Assembly: GCA_027475525.1 (NCBI GenBank) | Contig: JAMWFC010000117.1 | Coordinates: 4,450,183-4,514,182, forward strand | Reading direction: 5' to 3' | Length of the DNA: 64,000 nt | Source: Macrolepiota albuminosa | Taxonomy: Eukaryota > Basidiomycota > Agaricomycetes > Agaricales > Agaricaceae | Part shown: positions 37,523 to 47,870 of the stretch, piece by piece | Layout: each line of letters starts with the position of its first letter | How positions within the stretch are numbered: the stretch's first letter is position 1 | Translations under genes and position numbers: made by a program | The notes under the pieces: model-generated | Database searches by the model: none | What the model was told of the DNA's origin: nothing | What the model saw: the letters and a program-made list of their open reading frames with translations, nothing else

Positions 37523-38714
37523 ATGGCGCACCAACGGACTTATACAATCGCTGTTCTCCCAGGAGATGGCATCGGTCCTGAGGTGATGTCCCCTGCCTTA
37601 CGCTGTCTTGAAGCTGCAGCGAGGCGCTTCGGCTTCCGTTTTGAATTTCGGATATTCCCCTGGGGATCTTGCACGTATTATCTTGAGCATGGGAAGATGC
37701 TCGCTGATGATTGGAAGGCACAACTGCAAGCATGCGATGCTATCTACTTCGGGGCAGGTAAATTCGTTCCCTCCACGCTATTCCTGACTGCTCTCATCTT
37801 TCTCAGTTGGCGATCCGTCGAATGTACCAGACCATATCTCTCTCTGGGGAAGCATCCTGACATTCCGACGGGAATTCGATCAATACATTAACCTCAGACC
37901 TTGTCGTCTCATTCCAGGTGTCGTCTCTCCTTTAGCTAACCCTGGAGGGAAACCGGTCGATTTCATCACGGTCAGAGAGAACACCGAAGGAGAGTATAGC
38001 TCTATCGGAGGAAAGATCTTCGAGGGGACCGACCGAGAGACTGTGATCCAGAATACGGTCTTTACCCGCATTGGCGTCGACAGAGTTGTGAGGTACGCTT
38101 TTGAACTGGCAAGAAGCAGACCAGCTAAAAAGCTGACTTCTGCAACGAAATCTAATGGGATTTCAGTCACGATGCCATACTGGGATGAGAGGGTTGAAGA
38201 AATCGCGAAAGAGTACCCAGACGTCACGGTGGAAAAATATCATATCGATATTCTATGCGCCCATTTCGTGCAGCGGCCACATACGTTTGATGTCGTCGTC
38301 GGATCTAACCTCTTCGGCGATATTTTGTCGGACTTGGGCCCGGCATGCACAGGGACCATCGGTATTGCGCCTTCGGCAAACCTGAATCCTTCTGCGAGGC
38401 GTAATGATCCCACGAGGGAGTGGTTACCCAGTCTTTTTGAGCCAGTTCATGGTAGCGCTCCGGATATCGCGGGAAAAGGCATTGCCAATCCCATTGGAAT
38501 GATATGGGCCGGCCAAATGATGTTGGATCATCTCGGAGAAAAGGAAGCTGCGGCAGCAATCATGGTTGCCATTGAGGAGGTACTTGCACCGGACAACATT
38601 GTCGGCCAGGCAAGAATTGATCTACTCACACCTGATATGCACGGGAATGGAACAACGGAGGGATTAGGGAGAGCGATAGAGGAATTAATACTCGGACCGA
38701 TTCTGATTTCTTGA
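37523..38714 (+). CDS. Tartrate/D-malate-type dehydrogenase (isopropylmalate dehydrogenase superfamily)
   Basis: NAD- and divalent-metal-dependent beta-decarboxylating dehydrogenase acting on hydroxy-dicarboxylates; closest by motif to tartrate/D-malate dehydrogenases. Start ATG 37523 (MAHQRTYTIAVLPGDGIG). Exon 1 is 37523-37757, the intron 37758-37806 (49 bp, GTAAAT...TCAG) and exon 2 37807-38714, about 380 aa, near the usual size. Motifs: PGDGIGPEVM at the N-terminus, GAVGDPSNVPDHISLWG, a substrate loop with INLRPCRLIPGV, VRENTEGEYSSIGG, TKSNG, VVVGSNLFGDILSDLG (metal-binding Asp residues), FEPVHGSAPDIAGKGIANPIGMI. All active-site segments I can identify are intact, with no stops. Tartrate/D-malate rather than leucine biosynthesis is inferred from the RENTEGEY and SLWG wording. 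Substrate and compartment are undetermined; no obvious targeting peptide. Confidence 0.9.
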
Positions 38715-39077
38715 CGTTCATTAGGCAAAGATTTTGAGGTGGGTTGATAGTTAAAGTCTACTTGGAAAAGCATCAGCATATAATGTTCATGGTCTTTGAT
38801 TACTGGATTCTCATTCAAGTACTGATATTTGCTGTGTGCCATAATAAAAAATGGTTAGGTTTGAACTCTGTTTATACATGGTTAGGTTTGAACTCTATTT
38901 ATACATGGTTAGGTTTGAACTTTGTTTATACACCATTCTGGACCATGATTAGAAGTATATGGTACACCACAGGAAATGGATCTTCATGCCCTCCAGTTTT
39001 CACACACCTCTATCTTAAATCATAATTGATCTCCACACTGGTGTCTTTGTCATAGAGTAAACAATGTCTTTATTATA
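38715..39077. other. Right edge of the gene island, with a 27-bp minisatellite
   Basis: The first part is the probable 3' UTR of the dehydrogenase. From about 38851 there are three consecutive copies of a 27-bp unit (ATGGTTAGGTTTGAACT...TTATAC; starts 38851, 38878, 38905). CpG content drops from here rightwards. Confidence 0.6.
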
Positions 39078-39176
39078 TTTTGGGCCAGGAAATTGAAAGA
39101 ATATTTTAACATTAGGAAGGACACTTCTGCAAGACAAAAGAACATTAAAATATTCTTTCAATTTCTTGGCTCAAAA
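39078..39176. mobile_element. Small MITE-like hairpin with TA flanks
   Basis: Near-perfect terminal inverted repeats of about 36 bp (left TTTTGGGCCAGGAAATTGAA..., right end the complement of TTTTGAGCCAAGAAATTG...) are separated by about 27 bp. TA dinucleotides flank both ends (39076-39077 and 39177-39178), as expected for a Tc1/mariner-mobilised MITE. Total 99 bp, with no coding capacity. Confidence 0.65.
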
Positions 39177-39293
39177 TATTAAAGATCTTGTTTAAAATAA
39201 TCAATAAACATTGTTGAGTGAGGATCATGGCATGTGTCAGGTACACATAACACCAGTGTGCCACAGAGGAAAAGCATGGAGGGAAAAAAATTA

Positions 39294-39640
39294 CAGTGGC
39301 TCAAAAGAGTGTCCAATGTTTTATAGTTTTTGAAAGATGACATTGGCATGAAAGATTGGAAGTACTTAAAATTTTAAATCATGTAAAATACTGTGGCATT
39401 GTAGCTACAGATTGCACCTAGGAATAAGTAATTTGAATTAAAACTGATGGAGTAATGGCCAATTTTAAATATTAACTCATTGACATACTTTTTTGACCAT
39501 CTCTAATTTTGATATTTAGTACTTTGTATGTCCTTCATTTGCCTTGAAAACTGCTTGAATTCTTTTAGGAATGCTTTCTATCAGTCTTTGTGGGCTTTCA
39601 GAGCATTGTAGCATTCTTTTGCAGTCTCATCAGTCTTGAG
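39294..39640 (-). pseudogene. Tc1/mariner element remnant: 3' terminus and transposase C-terminal end
   Basis: The left end CAGTGGCTCAAAAGAGTGTCC follows a TA (39292-39293), as expected for a Tc1-type terminal inverted repeat. The minus strand at about 39602-39516 encodes ESPQRLIESIPKRIQAVFKA and ends GHTKY at a stop (39516-39518), the classical C-terminus of Tc1-like transposases. Further upstream the frame is lost, and no matching right terminus is visible. A dead, truncated copy. Confidence 0.7.
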
Positions 39641-40264
39641 GCCTTCTAGTTCTGAGTCAGACTGCACAGATGATACCAATGATGAGATCATTGTTAGACA
39701 GCCAATTAGCATACATGTTGGGTTCAGTGTCAGGATTGGGTTGTGTGATCAGCCTGTTGAGGTTCTTCTCTGATGCAAAGATGTAGCAATCAAGTCCACT
39801 TTGCTATAAGAAGATCTCTAGTTTAGTGGACTATTTTGTGAACTCTGCAGCAGCATGATCAAATAGTGGCTCAGTAGCTGGCCAGTAAGCATTCAATTTG
39901 GCAAGCCAGATATGAGGATAGGTCACATCATTAGAGAGGGCAGATGCAGATGTGGTGATGCTAGAAGGGGGGGATAGATCCTATATTGTGATAAGTCTGG
40001 AGGAGACTAGACAAAGAATTTCATGTTTTATGCATGAGGTCAAAGTAAAGTGCTTAGAGTGTTGTCCAGCTGATTGGGGTCAGGGTCCTAGAATGCCAAG
40101 AGATTGATTTGTTGAAAGAATAGGGAGGTCAATTGTTCTCAATGTAGTCCAGAAGATCTCTTCAAAGTATGTTGTTCAATAAGCCTATAATCTGTTAGAA
40201 TTCAATACTTTTATTTAGCAAGATCTGATAGATACAGTAAGTTTGTAATCTAACCAAAAGCATG
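39641..40264. other. Unassigned CpG-poor repeat DNA
   Basis: No gene or known repeat motif identified. It lies between the mariner remnant and a family 1 solo LTR and could be the N-terminal part of the mariner element or another repeat. Confidence 0.3.
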
Positions 40265-40783
40265 TGTAAGGGCAACCTCTGGAGACTGTGGCTCAGTCAC
40301 ACAGCTGGCAGAGGAAGATCCAAAATGTATTAGAATACATACTGACAATATCATGATAACTACTCACCTGGCAGAAGGAGATCCAAAGAGAACAAGTCTA
40401 AGAATTTCCTATGCCAGGTTGGATGCTTCTGGGGCCTCTGAAGCATGGGAAACAACTGTACAGTACAACAAAACCTTAAAAACTTGAAAATTGCCTAAAT
40501 AAACAACTGTACAAACAAGGCAGGAAAACTCCGGACTTTGAAAGTCAGAAAGGCAAACTCTGGCTTATATAAGCAGTTTGGAAGCGGTGCTGAAGGGCCC
40601 ACACTTGTCTGAATGGTAGCTAAAGAACCAGAGCACCTCAAGGGCTGAGAATAGTACTAACAGATAGTGTTGAAAGAATAGAAACAGTAAAATGAGAGAA
40701 TGACAGAAGAAATAAGAGAATGAATAAAAGAAGAGTGAAGAGATAAGGAGTGAGAGAAGGAAGAAATAAGGAGTCCCCTGACA
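40265..40783 (-). mobile_element. Solo LTR, family 1, minus orientation, TSD GCATG
   Basis: 519 bp reading TGTAAGGG...CCCTGACA on the plus strand, so the LTR is in minus orientation. Perfect 5-bp direct repeats GCATG flank it (40260-40264 and 40784-40788). Confidence 0.9.
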
Positions 40784-41348
40784 GCATGTCAGTAAGTAGC
40801 TGGTTAGACAAGTAATGTTCTGGCTCACCCTCAGCACAATATACAATTGACTGAGAGTATTAGTAGTGTAGCATTTGTATATGTACACATTGAGTACAAA
40901 AGTCAATCTTCAGCTAAAAAGAAAGTTGTCATGTATCAAATGAATGTGGCATATTCTGTATCTGTAAGGTCTGGAGGCTGCTGCAAATCTTGTAGCCACT
41001 TCCTAATCTGGTCAACTTGCTGATTTTCTGACTTAGCTTTGGCACTTAAGCTACTGTCAAATATGGTAGGTTTTGGCTGTCTTCCCACAAGGGTCTGGAT
41101 TCCTTGACTATCTTTAGATTGTTAGATGGCTTAGCAACATTATAAATACTGGCCATGTAGAAAGTTGATAGTGCCTGATATGGCTTAGGTTGATACAGAA
41201 TAATAGAGTGTTGACCTGGTTGTCTTGAGAAATGAGAGAGGGACAGGTTGTGTTCTTTGAGTGAGGTGGCTGTGCAGTCATGTGAAACTCTTTTCTCTCC
41301 GCAACCAGCCACCACAGTCTTTACTGTATCCTGGTGCAAGTTCAGCCT

Positions 41349-41847
41349 TGTCAGGGGACTCCTCATTTCTTCCTTTTCTCACTCCTTATCTCTTCACTCT
41401 CCTTCCATTCATTCTCTTATTTCTTCTGACATTATTTCATTTTACTGTTTCTATTCTTTCAACACTATTTGTTAGTACTATTTTCAGCCCTTGAGATGCT
41501 CTGGTTCTTTAGCCACCATTCAGACAAGTGTGGGCCCACTCAGCACCGCTTCCAGACCACTTATATAAGCCAGAGTTTGCCAGAGTTTGCCCCTTATTTG
41601 TACAAGTGTTTGTGTAGGCAATTTTTGAGTTTTTAAGGTTTTGTTGTACTGTACAGTTGTTTCCCATGCTTCAGAGGCCCCAGAAGCATCCAACCTGGCA
41701 TAGGAAATCCCTAGACCTGTTTTCTTTGGATCTCCCTCTGCCAGGTGAGTAGCTACCTTGATATTGTCAGTATATATTCTAATACACTTTGGATCTCCCT
41801 CTGCCAGCTATGTGACTGAGCCACAGCCTCTAGAGGTCGCCCTTACA
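41349..41847 (+). mobile_element. Solo LTR, family 1, inserted in Ngaro repeat A1
   Basis: 499 bp from TGTCAGG to CTTACA with perfect 5-bp TSD AGCCT (41344-41348 and 41848-41852). The corresponding site in repeat A2 (GTTCAGCCTGTGGTGG, near 47261) is empty and provides the pre-insertion sequence. Confidence 0.93.
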
Positions 41848-41929
41848 AGCCTATGGTGGAATTGTTTTTTCTTCAAATTCTAAGTAGTCTACAAGCTGTC
41901 CTGATGTCAGAAAATCATGATTACATTTA

Positions 41930-43680
41930 CTATTAACCCCAACACCAAAGTTTTGCCTGACTTCAGTGCAGATGAGCACAGATTCATGAGAGAGGTCTTT
42001 AGGCATGGAAGAGATGGAATGTCAAACAATCAAGCTATTGAGGCTTTGACAGACTTATGGACGGCTGAGAGAGAATGGAAAAAAGCCATCTGAGAAGCTG
42101 AGTGGGAGGAGAGAGAAGTGGCAGAGAGACAGCCCAGGCAGCAAGATAGAGCTGATGACGCAGGGCAAGTAATGGACAAAGTTACTTTACAATCCAGGCA
42201 CTCTAGGGAGCACTCCCCTGATGGGGAGGAGAGGGCACCCAATTTGGTGGCTGGGATGCTGGTCCCTGATGTCATTGAGTACCTGCCTATGTGCTTTGCT
42301 ATCAAGAAGTTGAGGAAGCACAAATACATCGAGCTAAGTTATCCCATGCCTGAAGGGCGTGCTGAAGCCGCAAGGAACAAATTGGTGTCCTTGGGCAAGA
42401 TTTTCACACTAGCCAAGGATGATGACTTTTATTCTTGAAACCAGTGGCTAATTTCAAAGGTTTCAAGGGCAAAGCTATGCAGGATGAGGATCTGCCCTGG
42501 GATCAGCTTTGCATCACGTCCACCAATTTCTTAGAGAACATAGTACAGAAAAGGTGGCCACGCAACATGATCAATGCCATGCATACCTTTTTCTTTCATC
42601 TTACTAACCACAAGCTGCACAATGAGGGTGGCAACGGACTGAAGATGCTCATGCTGTACCAAGCCTGTGTCAGAAGGGAATGGCACCAACAAATCAAAAA
42701 CCCCCCGCAAGCAGGCATCTTCAATATTGGGATAATCAATGATAGAGTCCTCAGAATTCTGAAGGACCAAGTATATGATGCAAAGCAGAACACCACCATA
42801 GCTGGTGAGTTGCCTGACATGAGTGAACTGAATCAATGAGGCTAACCAAAGACTGGTTTTTTCTCTCATTTCTTATCCACCATATTCCATGTTGGATCCA
42901 GAATGCCTTATCTGCATATTTCTGCGCATGCTTAAAATGCTTTACTGTGGGGGATGCATTATATTTTACCCCTATGCATATGTCATTTTGTCAGCGTTAA
43001 TTTGTGTACTCTGTGTGCTTTGCATTAAACTGGGCAGGGCATACCTCAATGCATGAACTACATTTGTCATGGCACCCCACCCAATGCCTACCATGCTTAA
43101 AACTCTGCATTAATCAACACCCCTTCCTATCAGTTGTGGGTCCGCCAACTTGGTGTCTTCATGCATATACATATGTCATAAATTCCTGTGCTCAGGGCAT
43201 GCAACAATTTGCATGCAACCCCAGACTTAAACGCACTCAGAAGCGAAGTGAAGACATGGGCATCCTCAGGCTGTGCCAAGAGGAAGTGCTCCACCTCTCC
43301 GAGCCAGAGAAAAGACTCTACAGCTGCATGAATGGCAAAATACAAAAAGGACAAAGGCAACAACAAGTCTTTTCAGTCCTGTGCAGGCACATCTTCAAGC
43401 ACAGCCAACTTAGTCAACACAGCCTGTGCAGTATGTCTCAGCTGACATACTCACAACATCTGGCACTGCACAGTGCAAGATTTGTAGAATGAACAGAAAG
43501 CTTATGTTTCATGAAACAAGTATGGCAGGCTCATCAACCCCAAAGAAAAGGAGCTGTGCACCGACTGGCAAAAGCCAAGAGGCTGCAGTATCCAATCTCA
43601 CAACCACAAGTGCTCAGGGTGTGGAAGAAAAGATCATGGAGCTCAGAAATGCAAGACTTTAATTTCTCCACCCCTTATAA
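41930..43680 (+). pseudogene. Ngaro gag-like ORF with zinc knuckle
   Basis: Two near-continuous open stretches (about 42118-42438 and 42435-42839) encode a gag-like protein of the agaric Ngaro type: a segment with LVAGMLVPDVIEYLP, YIELSYPMPEGRAEA, then LENIVQKRWPRNM, an aromatic FFFHLTNHKL helix and a REWHQQI segment. After about 600 bp with stops, a retroviral zinc knuckle (C-x2-C-x4-H-x4-C; CSGCGRKDHGAQKC) lies at 43611-43652. Stops near 42090 and 42438 break the frame. It presumably packaged the element RNA when active. Confidence 0.7.
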
Positions 43681-43741
43681 GCCGGATGCATAGGAATGAG
43701 AGATTGAACAAGCAGATCTTGGGCACACATTTCCAATCCTC

Positions 43742-44640
43742 GTGCATGATATCAGAAGCGGTTTTGATGCTGGAATCCCCAAAATCTACCACTCTTTCAC
43801 ACCAGTCAACAAGGCTTCAGTTCACCAGACCGCAGATAAATTTGACAAAATTGTTGATGCAGAGTTTTCCAAGGGACAGTACCTGGGCCCATTCTCCAGA
43901 GAGCAGGTCGAGAGCATCCTGGGTCCTTTCCAGTTGTCACTGCTCAGCATCATCCCAAAGCCAAACAAGCCAGGCAAATACTGACTCATCCAAAATCTAT
44001 CATACCCATATTCTATGAATGGTAATAGCAGCGCTTGGTCAATCAACAGCACTATTGACTCAGCATCCTTTCCTTGCATGTGGGGCATGTTTCACAGCAT
44101 CTTTCTCCTCATTTCCAGACTGCCGCTGGGATCTCAGGCTGCAATTTGGGATGTCAAGGAGGCTTATTACACCATTCCAATTAAACCTGAGCAATGGCCT
44201 GGAATGGTGGTCAGGCTCTGACAGCCAGACTGCTTTGCTATCAACATGATGGACTGCTTCAGCTTGGGATCAGGGTGTGGATGCTATGGGATTATGGAAG
44301 ATGCAGGCACACAAATTATCAGAGCGCATGGCATAGGACCTGTATCCAAGTGGGTGGATGACCACATATTCTTCTGAATTAGACAAGAGCACTTACAAAG
44401 TTACAACGAGGCACAAGAAAAGTGGGCAGGTCAAATCCAAGATGAAGGAGGCAGAAGGCAAAAAGGAGGGCACATCTGATATCAGGGAGGAAGGAACCTG
44501 AAAGACCAAATCAATGAATATGACGAAGATATAGTATGGCCTGTCACAGACCTGTCATCAAACTCTGAAAGATCAGAGGAAGACAGACAGTATACTTATG
44601 CAATGCATGACATGGATGAGTTGTCTTGGAAATTGGGAAT
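43742..44640 (+). pseudogene. Ngaro reverse transcriptase
   Basis: RT palm and fingers recognisable: LSLLSIIPKPNKPGKY then LIQNLSYP after a stop; AIWDVKEAYYTIPIKPEQWPGM carrying the first catalytic Asp region; and KWVDDHIFF, the DD box. Internal stops (for example after PGKY and after GMVVRL) kill the frame. The sequence follows gag and precedes RNase H as expected. Confidence 0.8.
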
Positions 44641-44929
44641 TCCCTGGGAGAGTGCTAAAGACATTCCTTTCAGGGACAGCATTTTTTACATCAGGTTTCA
44701 GTGGGACCTTGCACACTGCCAAGTCAGTGTGCCAAAAAATAAGTAAGAAAAATATGCACAAGCTATTGCAGAGTGGGGCAAAGCCAAGACTCATACCCTC
44801 AAGGATGCCCAGAAGCTTTTTAGAAAGCTTTTGCATGCCTGCTGTGTGGTCCCCAGAGGAAGGGCCTATTTCACCAGTTTGGAAACCTTCACGGGAGTGT
44901 TTCATGATTGTCCGTTCATGCCATGGACT

Positions 44930-45410
44930 CTACCTAAAGGAACAGCTAAAGATCTGCACTGGTGGCAGTGAGTACTTTGTCAATCAATAGAGAGATCAAT
45001 TTCTAAGCCACAAGAATTCATCGACATCCAAGCTTACTCTGATGCAAGCTCAGCCACTGGCATTGGCATCATTATTGGCCAAGAATGGAGAGCCTGGAAC
45101 CTCATACCTGGCTGGAAAGGGCAAGGAAGGGACATTGGATGAGCAGAAGCAGCAGGCTTCCTCCTATTGGTCTCAGTCATTGGCAGACACAAAAACAGAG
45201 AAAAATGCATCAAAGTCTTTGAAGATAACAGAGGCATTGTGGAAGGCTGGTGGGCTGGCAGAAGCAGGAACAAAAATATCAACAAGTTATTTAAATATGT
45301 CTATGAAATCTGTGAACAGCTCAACATCAAAAATATGCACTAGATATGTTCCAAGTGAGTTTAACCCAGCTGATGGTCCATCTAGGGGGAGATACCCTTC
45401 CAAAAGCCTC
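44930..45410 (+). pseudogene. Ngaro RNase H domain
   Basis: Reading across frames: AYSDASSATGIGIIIGQEW (first Asp of the RNase H triad), GWAEAAGFLLL (Glu), VFEDNRGIVEGWW (Asp), then RYVPSEFNPADGPSRG, the usual RNase H tail in YR and LTR retroelements. Frame changes occur around 45060-45300, so the copy is inactive. Confidence 0.75.
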
Positions 45411-45639
45411 CTCCTGCCATCCATACCCATCCCTGACATTCTCAAAGACTGGGTTGTCGACTTTAACCAGCAAGCCATTGCACCACAAGACAGAGCCTGC
45501 ATCATCCAGAGCCAACTTCCTAAAGGCAGCCTCATCAAAAAAAGCCAGAGACGATGCACACCCAGCAAAGTGGATGAGCTTCAAGCAGAGGAGTGGTTCT
45601 TACATGCAAGGACCCTCTGACACTACCGAAGACTCTGCA

Positions 45640-46803
45640 CCTGATCTGTTACTTTGAAAATAAAAGCCACTGCCTTATCCAGAGGGACTAGCCTTTGCAA
45701 TCTCTGCACTCCGGCCTTATGTGGTAGCCAAGGAAAGGTTGCGATTATGGAAGCCTGCAGGACACCCAGGAAGCAACACAAGCAGCGAAGAAGATCTAAA
45801 AAGAGTCTTCACAGTAATGAATGCAGCATGGGCAGAGTCAACAAAAGTGACTTACAGAACTGGCCTACTACTATTTCATGTGTTCTGTGACTTTTGAGGA
45901 GTGCCTGAAGAAGAAAGAGCACCAGCAACACATAGTCTTCTAGAAGCCTTTGTTGCTGCATCAGCAGGAGCTTATTTGAAGTCAGCCATCAAAAATTATC
46001 TGGCAGGCATAAGAGCTTGGCATCTATTGCATGGCGTAAAGTGGGGGACTGATGAAGTACAAATGCAGGTGCTGCTTAGAGCAGCCAAATGGCTGGCTCC
46101 AGCCACATCTAAGAAGAAAAAGAGATGGCCATGCATGCCAGAATTCCTGAAGGCAATACACGTGCAATTAGTATTAGGCTCCTCCAGAGCAGATCCTCTA
46201 CATACAGCAGTGTACGCATACACAACAACCTGCTTTTATAGCACTGCTAGACTCGGCAAGTTCATAGTACAAATGCTAACCTCCTTTGACCCGTTAACAC
46301 ATGTCAAGCCCAGCGACGTCTCAGCATCCAAAGACCGAGCTGGACTACCAACCACTACATTCTTCCTCTCCAGGACAAAATCTGCCATACACGGAGAATC
46401 CATATCCTGGGCCACACAGAATGACAAAACCAACTCAAAGACCACCCTAGAAAACCATCTAAATGTGAACAAACTCCTATCCAATGGCCCTCTATTCATA
46501 TACAGGAACAAAAAAGGGAAAAGCACCTCCCTAACCAAAAAGAAGTTCCTGGAAGTGCTCACCAAGGCAGCTAAAGCTGCTAACCTTGAACCTCTTCAAG
46601 GTCACAAAATACATATAGAGACAACATTAGAGTATCTAATATGGGGGGTCCCTTTTGAGGCCATGAAGACCATAGGTCGCTGGTCTAGCGACACATTTTA
46701 TGGGTACCTCTTCAAGCATGAACAAATCTTGGCACCATATTTGCAGGCAGTGCTGTTTCTGCATGAGTCATTTCTGAGGCTGACTCTTATGTTCAGAAGA
46801 TAA
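45640..46803 (+). pseudogene. Ngaro tyrosine recombinase
   Basis: Integrase of the YR element. The long open part is 45901-46803; it is preceded by in-frame FCDF-stop-G, where TGA likely replaces CGA. N-terminal SAM-like part: VPEEERAPATHSLLEAFVAA, then AGAYLKSAIKNYLAGIRAWH. Catalytic part: first Arg in STARLGKF, GHKIHIETTLEYLIWGVPF in the H-x-x-R box, and GRWSSDTFYGYLFKH with the Tyr nucleophile region. The second catalytic Arg is changed to His (CAT at 46612-46614), so it is probably inactive even apart from the stop. Confidence 0.8.
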
Positions 46804-46926
46804 CTGCTGATAATCTTGGTGAGTCTCATCTCTCAAATACAAGCAAATGGGAGTCATGCTAGGCAAGCAGGGGAATCGCAATAGATTTCCTGCATGATGT
46901 GTTGTGAGCTTCTAATGCTACAATGG

Positions 46927-47870
46927 AGGAATCATGGCTAATTGTCTGGTTGGTCAGAGTCACCATTGTGTATATCTTCTTCAGCCATCGTGTGGATTTG
47001 GAGCACTCACAATGGGTCTCACCCAATCATTGTTAAGGAATTATGTTGCTGTTACAATAATATATTACATCAGTATATGTATATTGCTGTGCTTGCGCTC
47101 AAGCAGTGAAGTCAAAGAGTGTTGACCTAGTTGTCTTGAGGAATGAGAGAGGAACAGGTTGTGTTCTTTGAGTAAGGTGGCAGTGCAGTCATGTGAAACT
47201 CTTTTCTCTCTGCAACTAGCCACCACAGTCTTCACTGTATCCCAGTGCAAGTTCAGCCTGTGGTGGAATTGTTTTTCCTGCCCTACCTGCCCAAAAAAAG
47301 AAAAAAAATCTTATCTTATTCACACACAAAGGAATAACACTCAATCAAGAATCAACATCTGACAGGTGATCTCAGTGCTTAGCGGAACATTCTTTGCCAG
47401 GATCTTTCATCGCAAGATGAGTCACCGCCACCCCTCCTCCTCTATAGACTACTTGACTGTCATCATCGCAGCATGGTAACAAACTTTGAGAAGCCCTAGG
47501 AATAATGAAGGCAAAGAAACTCTGCAATTGAGTAGGCCTCTCTCAGCCAACAGGCTCAGCCATACTGGACTACATAGCCATATCGAAAGGAAGGCACTAG
47601 CAGTTCAATAGTGAACCAAATCAGAGACTAGTCAGCTGCAACTCAGATGGTCAATTTAGCCCACCCTCCCACCCAGGAATTGTGGCTAATTGTCTGGTTG
47701 GTCAGAGTCACCGTTGTGTATATCCTCTTCAGCCATCGTATAGGTTCGGAGCACCTGAAATAGGTCTTATCCAATCATCATTAAGCAACCATGTTGCTGT
47801 TACAATAATGTATTACATCAGTATATGTATATTGCTGTGCTTGCGCTCAAGTAGTAAAGTCAAAGAGTGT
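46927..47870. repeat. Ngaro right-end split repeats B1-A2-spacer-B2
   Basis: B1 (about 46927-47122) and B2 (about 47675-47870) are about 196-bp direct repeats beginning AGGAAT and ending GTCAAAGAGTGT. A2 (about 47118-47276) repeats the left-end A1 and overlaps B1 by AGTGT. A 398-bp spacer separates A2 from B2. Confidence 0.85.

Larger units (their letters stand above)
41207..47870 (+). mobile_element. Ngaro/DIRS-like tyrosine-recombinase retrotransposon
   Basis: The coding order is gag, RT, RNase H, tyrosine recombinase, all plus strand, without LTRs. Ends are split direct repeats: A1 = 41207-41348 plus 41853-41870 (cut by a solo LTR); B1 = about 46927-47122; A2 = about 47118-47276; B2 = about 47675-47870. 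A1 and A2 both start AGTGTTGACC and end GGTGGAATTGTTTTT. B1 and B2 both start AGGAAT and end GTCAAAGAGTGT. B1 and A2 overlap by the pentamer AGTGT. The A1-coding-B1A2-B2 order is the Ngaro arrangement. Like other YR elements, it shows no target-site duplication at its boundaries in Gypsy A. All ORFs contain stops, so the copy is dead. Confidence 0.85.
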
